IMG/VR virus record: IMGVR_UViG_3300025759_000297
Span: 1 to 35,174 of that record
Direction: 5' to 3' (one strand)
Length of the DNA: 35,174 bases
Source of the DNA: a virus
In this document: positions 8,126 to 15,770 of the stretch, piece after piece
How the letters are laid out: each line of letters starts with the position of its first letter
How positions within the stretch are numbered: the stretch's first letter is position 1
Notes under the pieces: model-generated
The model's database searches: none
Told to the model about the DNA's origin: nothing
The model's input: only the letters and a program-made list of their open reading frames with translations
Made by a program: the position numbers and the translations under genes

Positions 8126-8750
8126 AATTTTAATTTTTATAATGTTGGTGCCTAATATGGCATTAGCAAATAGTGTAGGTATAGGCGGAACTTTCCTTAA
8201 AGGCGGAAGTTCTAATTTTAACTTAACATTAGACTTCAAAGAAGAAGTAGGCAGATGGCAGACAGAAGTAGAAGGAAATTATTTTTATTCAGAAAAAAAT
8301 AATGTTGAAATGAGAAACGAAGGTCTTCTCAATGTAAAACGTATTTTTACACTTACAGATAAACATTATGTAATTGGTAATGTTGGTTATAACTTTGATG
8401 AATACAGAACATTGGATACAAGAACAACATATGGTGCAGGATATGGTTACAAAATTTTGAGAACAGAAAAATTTAAAGCATCAAATGAAATTACATTTCT
8501 AAACTTGAATACAGATTTAGGCGATGAACTTATTTGGAGAAACAGCTTATGGTTTTTCTATAAACTTGCTGACCAGTTAAGTTTTACAAATAAGTATTTG
8601 ATAGAAACAGGCGATACTGATTATGTTAGGAATGAAACATACTTTAACTTTCAACTAACAAAACAATTAAAGTTATCCTTAGGTAATGTTTATACTGAAG
8701 ACCCTATTAGTGATAACGTAACGACTATTAGCTTTAACTTTGCACTATGA
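8109..8750 (+). CDS. DUF481-like outer-membrane beta-barrel protein with signal peptide
   Basis: 213 residues. Residues 1-20 form a signal peptide: Lys6, a hydrophobic run from about 7 to 20, and ALA as a likely cleavage site before Asn21. The mature part alternates hydrophobic and polar residues in repeated strands (for example TTYGAGYGYKILRTEKFKAS) and ends SFNFAL, as in small outer-membrane barrels of the DUF481/YdiY type. It overlaps the gp44 end by 17 bases, has GGAG at 8096-8099, and shares ATGA with gp62, so it is built into the clamp-loader operon. Possible roles are superinfection exclusion, altered permeability or lysis; none is shown. Confidence 0.7.
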   Translation: MLNLSKILIFIMLVPNMALANSVGIGGTFLKGGSSNFNLTLDFKEEVGRWQTEVEGNYFYSEKNNVEMRNEGLLNVKRIFTLTDKHYVIGNVGYNFDEYRTLDTRTTYGAGYGYKILRTEKFKASNEITFLNLNTDLGDELIWRNSLWFFYKLADQLSFTNKYLIETGDTDYVRNETYFNFQLTKQLKLSLGNVYTEDPISDNVTTISFNFAL

Positions 8751-9199
8751 CAGGTATTCTAGATGGCTTTGGTGACGCTGTTATTGGCGTAGACCCGTCA
8801 GAATTTGTAGAAAAGAAAAAAGCAATAAGTCCTTTTGACTTTGCCAATAGCATTAACTTTACTAAAGAAAATTTAATTGTTGATGAGTGGTCAGAAAAAC
8901 AATACAACCCTTACATAGTAAACAAAGCACTAAGTTATGGGCCTGATACAGTAATTGCAGGTAACGAAGTAAATTCACGTCCGCATTTAGATAAAAAGAT
9001 GCAATATGACTTTTTACTCGGTATAGTATCTAAAAGAAAAAGATATAACAAATGGCTAAAGCCCGAAAGAGAAGAAAAGTTAGCAATCTTAAAAGAATAT
9101 TATGGCTATAACAATACTAAAGCAGCCGAGGCTCTCAGACTGCTTACAGATGAAGAATTTGCAGGTATAGAAAAAAGACTCAACAAAGGCGGAAAGTGA
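8747..9199 (+). CDS. 62: Clamp loader small subunit gp62
   Basis: 150 residues, as in marine T4-like phages (T4 gp62 is about 187). The signature SPFDFANSINFTK and the block around MQYDFLLGIVSKRKRYNKW match cyanophage gp62. It is the non-ATPase partner that joins four gp44 subunits in the loader. It starts at ATGA, overlapping the DUF481-like stop, and has no own ribosome site, so translation is coupled. The TGA stop overlaps the GTG of the next gene. Confidence 0.85.
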   Translation: MTGILDGFGDAVIGVDPSEFVEKKKAISPFDFANSINFTKENLIVDEWSEKQYNPYIVNKALSYGPDTVIAGNEVNSRPHLDKKMQYDFLLGIVSKRKRYNKWLKPEREEKLAILKEYYGYNNTKAAEALRLLTDEEFAGIEKRLNKGGK

Positions 9200-9741
9200 A
9201 TCCACTAGTAGAATTTGATGTTATTCTCATTATTGACCCTTGGGGAAAGGATTGGTATTTAAAAGAAAAATTTTCAGAAAAACCACCATGGCTTTATCGA
9301 AGAATAGCTAGTCAGATTGAATCCGTTGTTCAAAAATCTCCAAACATATTAGTTAGTTGTGATTTACATTTAGTAGATGACTTACTTAAAGGCATAGTCC
9401 CACCTATTAAAGCTGTAACAACTCTCGAGGGATTAGAAGAACACATTAAACTTATTCCTAAAAAAATTGAGGGCAATACAAACATATTAGTTATTGGGGC
9501 AGCGTGGCAAATGTGCTTACATTATGCAGACTTAGGGATAGTAAATTTAATGGATGCTGGGTATACGGTATGGACACAAGAAACAATGGTTGATACTTCA
9601 ATTGATTCAATTGAATATGTGTCTGAAAAACTGATAATGGAAAACCGAGGAGTCATTTGGAAAAAGTGGAATAATGGTTTTTATGAAGCAATAGGAATAG
9701 ACGAGGAGGATTTCCAGATAAAGAAAGTAAGAAACTTATAA
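9196..9741 (+). CDS. Isochorismatase/cysteine-hydrolase-like protein
   Basis: 181 residues from GTG 9196, behind AAAGGCGGAAA and overlapping the gp62 stop. ILIIDPWGKDW places an Asp (D14) where isochorismatase-like hydrolases have theirs. ILVIGAAWQMC places Cys107 in the nucleophile position, followed by a helix, GYTVWTQETMVDTS and an Asp-rich strand typical of the fold. Members hydrolyse isochorismate, nicotinamide or small amides; the substrate cannot be read from the sequence. The catalytic lysine is not assigned with certainty. It sits between gp62 and regA. Confidence 0.5.
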   Translation: MNPLVEFDVILIIDPWGKDWYLKEKFSEKPPWLYRRIASQIESVVQKSPNILVSCDLHLVDDLLKGIVPPIKAVTTLEGLEEHIKLIPKKIEGNTNILVIGAAWQMCLHYADLGIVNLMDAGYTVWTQETMVDTSIDSIEYVSEKLIMENRGVIWKKWNNGFYEAIGIDEEDFQIKKVRNL

Positions 9742-9744
9742 ATA
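9737..9744 (+). promoter_or_regulatory. Late promoter (TATAAATA) before regA
   Basis: TATAAATA overlaps the 3' end of the isochorismatase-like gene. The predicted start is near 9750, 16 nt before the regA ATG. The downstream segment CTTATACAA recurs at the same position after the late box at 30827. Confidence 0.6.
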
Positions 9745-9761
9745 TTCTTATACAAGAATAT
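9742..9761 (+). promoter_or_regulatory. Inverted repeat in the regA leader
   Basis: ATATTCTT, loop ATAC, AAGAATAT: a perfect 8-bp stem ending five bases before the regA ATG. RegA represses its own translation in T4, so this AU-rich structure on the read-through transcript is a candidate operator. A transcript starting at the late box would lack the 5' arm. Confidence 0.4.
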
Positions 9762-9765
9762 ACCT

Positions 9766-10182
9766 ATGAGTGAAGATTTTTTTAAAATTGATTACCCTGG
9801 TTATAGTCCATTAGAAATCAAATTACATAATGCAGATGATTTCCTAAAGATAAGAGAAACTTTATCTAGGATTGGAGTTGCTTCTAAGAAGGATAAAGTT
9901 CTGTATCAGTCTTGTCATATACTACACAAACAGGGCAGATACTTCATTGTCCACTTCAAAGAACTTTTTGCATTAGACGGCAAACCAGCCGACTTTGAAG
10001 ATTTGGATATCCAGAGACGTAATATGATTGCTGAATTATTACAGCAATGGAAACTTCTATCTATTCTAGAACCTGAAAAATTTGAGGATAGATGTCCACT
10101 AACTCAGGTCAAAATCCTACCATATAAAGAGAAAGGGGAATGGGAATTAGTAACAAAATACAACATTGGAAAGAAAGACTAA
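9766..10182 (+). CDS. regA: RegA translational repressor
   Basis: 138 residues, slightly longer than T4 RegA (122). The block DKVLYQSCHILHKQGRYFIV, then HFKELF, is almost the T4 sequence, and the ending WELVTKYNIG matches too. RegA binds AU-rich ribosome sites of early mRNAs and blocks initiation. Likely targets here include gp44, gp62 and gp45. It lacks a clear ribosome site, consistent with self-repression. The last 43 bases overlap the desaturase gene. Confidence 0.92.
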   Translation: MSEDFFKIDYPGYSPLEIKLHNADDFLKIRETLSRIGVASKKDKVLYQSCHILHKQGRYFIVHFKELFALDGKPADFEDLDIQRRNMIAELLQQWKLLSILEPEKFEDRCPLTQVKILPYKEKGEWELVTKYNIGKKD

Positions 10183-10904
10183 GGCAAACTGAAGCTCTTC
10201 AAATTAATATCCTACATTACGTCTGTCTGGCGTGCATTATTCCACTAGCATTTTTAGGCACATGGCAAAATTGGCTAGCAGTTCTTTTTGTTTACGTTTT
10301 ATTACAACTAGGTTCCACAGTTGGATATCATAGACTTATAACACACCGAGGGTTTGAAACCCACAAAACAATAGAATATATACTTTTATTCTTAGGTGGA
10401 TTTGCACTAAACTCCTCAGCAATTGCTTGGAAAAGCGCTCATCTCAATCATCACAGATACGCCGACAAACCAGAGGACACCCATTCACCTGAATATGCTG
10501 GCATATGGAATTGTTTATTTAATACTGCTGTTCTCATGGCAGGAAATAGTAAACGTCAGTTTATGAAAAGAGTATTGATGTATTGTAAACCCGAATTACA
10601 AAGTCCAGTTTACAAGTTTCAAGCAGATAATTATTTGTTAATTATCTATGGCTTTATTACACTATTAGCATTAATAAATCCTATATGGGCTTTAATATAT
10701 TTGGTAGCAGCCGGACTTTCAAAATTTGCGATGGCACTTATTGCCTCATATTCACATAGAGGCGGTAACACCCACGAAGACGGCTGGCTAAACGTAGTAG
10801 CATTTGGTGAGGGACTGCATACAAGACATCACAAAAATCCTAGAGAAGTTATTTGGAGTAACTTTGATTTAGGAACTTGGTTAATTAAATTAATTCGTAT
10901 TTGA
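10140..10904 (+). CDS. Membrane fatty-acid (acyl) desaturase
   Basis: 254 residues with hydrophobic segments around 25-60, 78-98 and 160-205. All three histidine boxes are present: HRLITH (64-69), HLNHH (101-105) and HTRHH (227-231), which hold the di-iron centre of the SCD/delta-9 desaturase family. It should introduce double bonds into host acyl chains, changing membrane fluidity or virus-related lipid flux. It starts within regA behind AAAGGGGA, so regA and desaturase expression are linked. It lacks the C-terminal cytochrome b5 domain seen in some homologues. Confidence 0.88.
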   Translation: MGISNKIQHWKERLRQTEALQINILHYVCLACIIPLAFLGTWQNWLAVLFVYVLLQLGSTVGYHRLITHRGFETHKTIEYILLFLGGFALNSSAIAWKSAHLNHHRYADKPEDTHSPEYAGIWNCLFNTAVLMAGNSKRQFMKRVLMYCKPELQSPVYKFQADNYLLIIYGFITLLALINPIWALIYLVAAGLSKFAMALIASYSHRGGNTHEDGWLNVVAFGEGLHTRHHKNPREVIWSNFDLGTWLIKLIRI

Positions 10905-10938
10905 TGACCAAAAAGCTTGAAATTTAGAAAAGAAACAT

Positions 10939-10946
10939 TATAAATA
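10939..10946 (+). promoter_or_regulatory. Late promoter (TATAAATA) before hsp20
   Basis: A perfect TATAAATA in the 104-nt gap between desaturase and hsp20; the predicted start is near 10952. Confidence 0.6.
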
Positions 10947-10970
10947 AAGTATACTGACGCCGTAAGGGTT

Positions 10971-10978
10971 GGTATAAT
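10971..10978 (+). promoter_or_regulatory. Extended -10 early promoter of hsp20
   Basis: TTGGTATAAT contains an extended -10 (TGG plus TATAAT, 10970-10978) without a good -35. The strong ribosome site AAAAGGAG and ATG 11009 follow. With the late box at 10939 this suggests hsp20 is made both early and late. Confidence 0.5.
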
Positions 10979-11008
10979 ATTAACTTGCTTATTTAAAAGG
11001 AGAAAAAT

Positions 11009-11446
11009 ATGAATAGCATTAAAACCTATATTGCGTCTGATATGCAAAAACTATTAGACGAAATTTCACCGTTCAGTGTCGGGTTCGACCGAGCATTTCA
11101 CAATTTAAGACAAATTGCTCCAAGCACTGGATATCCACCATATAACATCATTAAAGAATCAGATGAAAAATTTGTGATTGAGTTGGCTGTGGCTGGCTTT
11201 GATAAATCTGATTTGACTATTGAGCATAAACCTGAGGATAATCAACTTGTTGTTTGGTCAAAAACTAGCGACGAAAGTAAAGAGTTTTTCCATAAGGGAA
11301 TTGCCAATAGAAACTTTACACGAAGTTTTGCATTAGCAGATGATGTCGTAGTTGGTGAGGCTTCTCTAAAGAATGGGATGCTAATAATTCCATTGGAAAG
11401 AATTATTCCAGAGGAGAAAAAGCCTAGAACGGTAAAAATAAAATAG
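11009..11446 (+). CDS. hsp20: Small heat-shock protein Hsp20
   Basis: 145 residues. The alpha-crystallin domain spans about residues 38-140. It starts at PPYNIIKESDEKFVIELAVAG and includes the FTRSFALADDV strand and the GMLIIPLER motif, the G-x-L motif of this family. It is an ATP-independent chaperone forming oligomers that hold unfolding proteins. Hsp20 genes are a recurrent feature of marine T4-like phages and may assist capsid protein folding. The best ribosome site of the region (AAAAGGAG) and two promoter types suggest abundant expression. Confidence 0.92.
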   Translation: MNSIKTYIASDMQKLLDEISPFSVGFDRAFHNLRQIAPSTGYPPYNIIKESDEKFVIELAVAGFDKSDLTIEHKPEDNQLVVWSKTSDESKEFFHKGIANRNFTRSFALADDVVVGEASLKNGMLIIPLERIIPEEKKPRTVKIK

Positions 11447-11452
11447 AACTAA

Positions 11453-12067
11453 ATGATAACGAATAAAAAGATAGCAGTCATTGGACATACAAGGGGTTTC
11501 GGCAAACTTGTATTTGAAAGTTTACAGAACCTTAGTAACGATGTTATTGGGTTTTCTAAAAGTTCAGGATATGATATTTCAGATGCAGAGGACAGACAAA
11601 CCATTGTAAAAGAGTCTAGTGAGTGTGATGTTATAATTAACAACGCTTACAACTTTGATGGATGGGACGATGCTCAAATGCATATGCTAATGGACTTGTA
11701 TGGTAGACATTATTCAGACTGGGACACTTTTAAAATGTTTCGCACGGGTAACGATAAAGTATTGCTAATTAATATAGGCAGCACAATCGACCAATATTCC
11801 GATGAATTGTTCGCAACTAAAAATATATATTTAGACGACGAACAAAAACATTACCGAAGAACTAAAGAAAATCTTAATAACTTTTGCTTAGACAAACAAA
11901 TATGTAATATGAAGTTAGGTCCTATTAAATCAGGCTTAACACTTGACCAAGCAGGAGTAAAAGATAATGCTTTTGACCCAGAAGTAATTTTTCATGCCAT
12001 GTTATTTGTAATGGATAATTATTTTAACAATGATGGATTATTCGTTTATAATTTAGAACTTAGTTAA
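11453..12067 (+). CDS. Short-chain dehydrogenase/reductase-like protein
   Basis: 204 residues, short for an SDR (about 250). IAVIGHTRGFGKLV gives the GxxxGxG dinucleotide loop (G11, G15, G17). IINNAYNFDG matches the NNAG motif, and Ser110 with Tyr134-x-x-x-Lys138 forms the catalytic set. It should be an NAD(P)-dependent oxidoreductase or sugar epimerase/reductase; the substrate is not known. The region around residues 66-100 is poor in the usual helices. It follows hsp20 by six bases and is probably co-transcribed. Given the glycosyltransferase and UDP-glucose dehydrogenase genes nearby, sugar-nucleotide chemistry is possible. Confidence 0.65.
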   Translation: MITNKKIAVIGHTRGFGKLVFESLQNLSNDVIGFSKSSGYDISDAEDRQTIVKESSECDVIINNAYNFDGWDDAQMHMLMDLYGRHYSDWDTFKMFRTGNDKVLLINIGSTIDQYSDELFATKNIYLDDEQKHYRRTKENLNNFCLDKQICNMKLGPIKSGLTLDQAGVKDNAFDPEVIFHAMLFVMDNYFNNDGLFVYNLELS

Positions 12068-12108
12068 TAAAACGGTTAAAGTCAGACAACACTTTAGCAG
12101 TAATTGTT

Positions 12109-12116
12109 AATAAATA
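12109..12116 (+). promoter_or_regulatory. Variant late promoter (AATAAATA)
   Basis: TTAATAAATA in the gap before the LSm-like gene differs from TATAAATA by one base. It would start transcription near 12122, inside the following hairpin. Confidence 0.35.
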
Positions 12117-12118
12117 TA

Positions 12119-12141
12119 GGTGAGGTCATAAAGGCCTCACC
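12119..12141 (+). other. Leader hairpin before the LSm-like gene
   Basis: GGTGAGG pairs with CCTCACC across a 9-nt loop. There is no T tract after it; AAGGA (12147-12151) and ATG 12159 follow. It is more likely a leader structure or transcript-end stabiliser for the upstream operon than an intrinsic terminator. Confidence 0.5.
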
Positions 12142-12158
12142 ACCTTAAGGAATATATT

Positions 12159-12509
12159 ATGAGTAAAAAAGTAGAAACCAAACAACCATCTCAATTACAG
12201 ATTGTTAAACTTTCCTCAGGAGAAGAACTTCTCGGCAAAGTTAGTGATTTAGAAATTGAAGGTAGACAACTTATTCAAGTTGAAAAACCAGCAGTTGTTA
12301 TTATTCAACCCCACCCAACCGAAGAAGGAAAATTCAACGTTGCATTGGCACCATATGCCCCTTATGCTGAAAAGTCATTAGTTAGCATTATGCCAAATCA
12401 TGTAGTTGCAATTATGTCACCTGTAGGAAATTTAATTGATGAATACAATAGAGTATATGGTTCATCAGTTATAATGCCACAAGAAAAGAAAATACAACCA
12501 ATTAAATAG
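12159..12509 (+). CDS. Conserved small protein with LSm/Sm-like pattern
   Basis: 116 residues. LQIVKLSSGEELLGKVSDLE resembles the first half of an Sm fold (strand, G-E-E-L-x-G turn, strand). VSIMPNHVVAIMSP resembles the closing strands with a hydrophobic end. The ends are charged and probably disordered. I recall similar proteins as unnamed conserved genes of marine T4-like phages. If the Sm reading is right, it would form a ring that binds RNA, like Hfq. It is preceded by a leader hairpin and followed by the gp43 promoter. Confidence 0.55.
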   Translation: MSKKVETKQPSQLQIVKLSSGEELLGKVSDLEIEGRQLIQVEKPAVVIIQPHPTEEGKFNVALAPYAPYAEKSLVSIMPNHVVAIMSPVGNLIDEYNRVYGSSVIMPQEKKIQPIK

Positions 12510-12526
12510 TTTGGTAGTCTATCTAC

Positions 12527-12555
12527 TTGACTTCTACGACTTTTGTCTATATAAT
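12527..12555 (+). promoter_or_regulatory. Early promoter of gp43, predicted to give a leaderless mRNA
   Basis: TTGACT (12527-12532), exactly 17 nt, TATAAT (12550-12555). Only six bases (TAGGCT) separate the -10 box from the ATG at 12562, so the A of the ATG is the predicted +1. No ribosome site is present upstream. Confidence 0.82.
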
Positions 12556-12561
12556 TAGGCT

Positions 12562-15045
12562 ATGAGTGATTTTTATTCTTATGCTTGGCAATACGGCAAT
12601 AAAGTTCTTGTTCGCGGAATACGTGAAGGAGAAAAGTTTATTGAAAAGCATGCCTTTACACCTACCCTTTATGTTCGTTCTAATGAACCTTCAAAATTTA
12701 AAGGTTTGTATGGTGAGGAAATAAAGCCTGTAAGATTTAAAAATTGCACAGATGCAAAAGAGTTTTTAGAAAAATATAAGGGCATAGATAACTATCCCAT
12801 ATACGGACAAACAGATATGACTTATCAATATCTGTCCACAATCTATCCCGGAGAAATTGACTTTGACCTAACAAAGTTAGGCATTTGGTCCATTGATATT
12901 GAGACTAGAGCCGACTCCGGATTCCCGAGTGTGGAGAATCCAACCGATGAAGTGTTGCTTATTACTGTAATAAATAATCACACTAAAGAAATCTTTACAT
13001 GGGGCTCCGGAGAATGGAAGCCCGGTAAAGAAACTGTAAACTTAAATGTAAATTATACCGTATGTGATGATGAACATGATTTACTAGAAAAGTTTATGCA
13101 ATGGTGGGTTGATGAATACCCAGACATTATCACAGGTTGGAACTCCACACTATTTGATATTCCCTATCTTGTTTCTCGTATTGATAAAGTATTTGGCAAT
13201 GATGCTAAGAATACCCTAAGTCCGTTTGGCATGACTAGAAAAAGAAATGTTAGAATGAATAATAAGGAGCTCTTAGCATATGATATTAAGGGGGTTTCAC
13301 AATTAGACTATTTAGACTTATATAGAAAGTTTACTTACACAGCACAAGAATCCTACAAATTAGATTATATTGCAGAAGTAGAACTAGGTAAAAACAAATT
13401 AGAAAGTGGCTTTGATACATTTAAAGAGTTTTATGAAAATGACTGGAATAGATTTATTGACTACAACATTATAGATACAAAACTTGTAGATGAATTGGAA
13501 GATAAGATGAAACTTATTGAACTGATTGCTACAATGACCTATGATGCTAAGGCAAACTTTAATGATATATTCTCAGCTGTAAGAACATGGGATTGTTTAT
13601 TATATAATCATTTGTTAGATAAAAACATAATGATACCTCAACGTAAAACAACACAAGGTAGACGTATTGAAGGTGCCTATGTTCAAGAACCAATGCCAGG
13701 ACAATATGATTGGGTAATGTCCTTCGATGCCACAAGTCTATATCCTAGTATTATTATGCAATATAATATGAGTCCAGATACTTTAGTTCCAGGTATGTTA
13801 GATAGCACAGTAGAAGGATTATTAGATAAAACAGTAAAAGTTGGCAAGTATGCTATGGCAGCTAATGGTCAACAATTTACAAAAGAAAAACAAGGATTGT
13901 TTCCTGAGATAGTAGAAAAGTTTTTTGATGATAGACAACGATATAAGAAATTGATGCAACAGGCACAAAAGGCACACGAACAAGACAAAGATGATAAACA
14001 TCTGAATAACATTGCTAAGTTTAACAATTTTCAGATGGCTAGAAAAATTCAACTTAATAGTTTATTCGGTGCCTTGGCAAACGAATACTTTCGCTTCTAT
14101 GACGATAGAATAGCAGAAGGTATTACAATGACAGGTCAGTTCATCATCAGGGAAACTGCCAAGGCACTTGATGAGTATCTAAATAAAATATGCGATACAC
14201 AAGATGAAATGTATAGTTTTTATTCAGACACAGACTCCTGCTATATTACAATGGACAAACTTGTTCAAAAGTTTTTTAGTAAATTGCCTAAAGATAAAAT
14301 TATAGATAACTTAGACAAAATAGGTGAGGAGAAAATTGAGAAGGCAATTAATAAAGCAATGCACAAACTTGCGGAATATACAAATGCCTTTGAGGAAAAA
14401 ATATTCTTTAAACGTGAGGCAATCGCTGATAGAGGTATCTGGGTTGCGAAGAAAAGATATGCACTTAATGTTTATGATAACGAAGGTGTAAGATATACAG
14501 AACCTAAACTTAAAGTTATGGGTTTAGAAATTGTAAGAAGTTCTACTCCTGCTCCTGTTAGAAAAAGTCTGAGAGAGGCAGTAAGGCTTTGCTTAGTTGA
14601 AGATGAAAAACAATTACAGGCCTTTGTTGCTAAAACTTGGGAAGAGTTTAAAACAATGAGTCCAGAGAAAATAGCATTTCCTCGAGGATGTAACAATTTA
14701 GAAAAATATACCTCGGTCGCAGACATATACAATAAAGGAACTCCTATTCATGTTAGAGGAGCTCTGTTATATAATCATATGATTAAACAGAATAAGTTAG
14801 GTAATAAATACGAAAAAATACAAGATGGGGATAAGGTTAAATTTTTGTATTTAAAAGAGCCTAATATGATAGGTGAAAATACTATAGCATTTTCCAGTAA
14901 ACTGCCTAAGGAATTTAACTTACATGATATGGTTGATTATGAATTAATTTTTGATAAAGCATTTACAGAACCCCTTAATACTATTGCTAAAGGACTTGGT
15001 TGGAATACAAAGCCTGTAGCTACACTTGAGGATTTATTTGGATGA
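12562..15045 (+). CDS. 43: Family B replicative DNA polymerase gp43
   Basis: 827 residues, like cyanophage gp43 (T4 is 898). The proofreading exonuclease motif I is SIDIETR (D112, E114). The polymerase motif A is DATSLYPSI (D389), and motif C is YSDTDS (D556, D558). A palm/thumb C-terminus follows, ending in a short clamp-binding-like tail (TLEDLFG). It is a single intact gene, not split as in some T4 relatives. It has its own early promoter and no ribosome site. It overlaps the next gene by four bases (ATGA). Confidence 0.97.
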   Translation: MSDFYSYAWQYGNKVLVRGIREGEKFIEKHAFTPTLYVRSNEPSKFKGLYGEEIKPVRFKNCTDAKEFLEKYKGIDNYPIYGQTDMTYQYLSTIYPGEIDFDLTKLGIWSIDIETRADSGFPSVENPTDEVLLITVINNHTKEIFTWGSGEWKPGKETVNLNVNYTVCDDEHDLLEKFMQWWVDEYPDIITGWNSTLFDIPYLVSRIDKVFGNDAKNTLSPFGMTRKRNVRMNNKELLAYDIKGVSQLDYLDLYRKFTYTAQESYKLDYIAEVELGKNKLESGFDTFKEFYENDWNRFIDYNIIDTKLVDELEDKMKLIELIATMTYDAKANFNDIFSAVRTWDCLLYNHLLDKNIMIPQRKTTQGRRIEGAYVQEPMPGQYDWVMSFDATSLYPSIIMQYNMSPDTLVPGMLDSTVEGLLDKTVKVGKYAMAANGQQFTKEKQGLFPEIVEKFFDDRQRYKKLMQQAQKAHEQDKDDKHLNNIAKFNNFQMARKIQLNSLFGALANEYFRFYDDRIAEGITMTGQFIIRETAKALDEYLNKICDTQDEMYSFYSDTDSCYITMDKLVQKFFSKLPKDKIIDNLDKIGEEKIEKAINKAMHKLAEYTNAFEEKIFFKREAIADRGIWVAKKRYALNVYDNEGVRYTEPKLKVMGLEIVRSSTPAPVRKSLREAVRLCLVEDEKQLQAFVAKTWEEFKTMSPEKIAFPRGCNNLEKYTSVADIYNKGTPIHVRGALLYNHMIKQNKLGNKYEKIQDGDKVKFLYLKEPNMIGENTIAFSSKLPKEFNLHDMVDYELIFDKAFTEPLNTIAKGLGWNTKPVATLEDLFG

Positions 15046-15770
15046 GAGCATTAATCGTAGGGTATGGTTTTGTAGGAAAGGCTACAGAATATCTGTTAAG
15101 TAAAGTAAATGCTGAAATAAGCATATATGACCCGCCCTTAGGCTTTGATACTGAGGTTAGTGAGGTAGACTATGTGTTTTTGTGCGTCCCTACTCCACTA
15201 AAAGATAACACATTAGATACTTCTATACTAGAAGAAGTATATGAACAATTTAAGGATAAACAAACAGTAATAAGAAGCACAATAGGTCCTGACCAAGTGG
15301 AAAAGTTTCCTGATGCTATTATTATGCCAGAGTTTTTACGTGAGCGTTCTTGGAAGGAGGATGTAGATAATCCTAATTTACCTTTAGTTATAGGGTTTCC
15401 AGGAGAAGTTCACGAGGGGTTTGTTTCTACATTTAAGGATATAAAATCCCCAACCGTATTAGGGGCAAAGGGTGCCTCAATGTTTAAGTTAGCAAGGAAT
15501 GCCTCTTTAGCCATGAGGGTTGCACTTGCTAATGATTTTTATGAAATATGCGAACAGCATGGAATAAAATATAATGAAGTAGCCAATCTTTTAGAAAAAG
15601 ATATATGGCTGGGTGGAACACATTGGCAAGTTCCAGGACCAGATGGTCAGTTAGGTTTTGGCGGAAATTGTTTTCCAAAAGACTTGACACACATATCTAC
15701 TTTATGTTATAATAATGACAATCCAATGGCTGTAGCCCTCACACTAAATAAATCTCGGAGAAAAGAATGA
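15042..15770 (+). CDS. UDP-glucose/GDP-mannose dehydrogenase-like protein, short form
   Basis: 242 residues. GYGFVG (7-12) is the NAD-binding loop. FLCVPTPL and IRSTIGPDQV match the N-terminal domain. Lys149/Asn153 sit in the central helix region, and FGGNCFPKDL carries the catalytic Cys210. The C-terminal UDP-binding domain of the family (usually 380-440 residues total) is missing. It may therefore work with altered substrate specificity or pair with another protein. It starts at the gp43 stop. The uvsX promoter lies in its 3' end. Confidence 0.75.
   Translation: MRALIVGYGFVGKATEYLLSKVNAEISIYDPPLGFDTEVSEVDYVFLCVPTPLKDNTLDTSILEEVYEQFKDKQTVIRSTIGPDQVEKFPDAIIMPEFLRERSWKEDVDNPNLPLVIGFPGEVHEGFVSTFKDIKSPTVLGAKGASMFKLARNASLAMRVALANDFYEICEQHGIKYNEVANLLEKDIWLGGTHWQVPGPDGQLGFGGNCFPKDLTHISTLCYNNDNPMAVALTLNKSRRKE
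15684..15713 (+). promoter_or_regulatory. Early promoter of uvsX inside the upstream gene
   Basis: TTGACA (15684-15689), 18 nt, TATAAT (15708-15713), lying about 54 bases before the uvsX ATG. The ribosome site GGAG follows. It gives uvsX expression independent of gp43. Confidence 0.65.
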
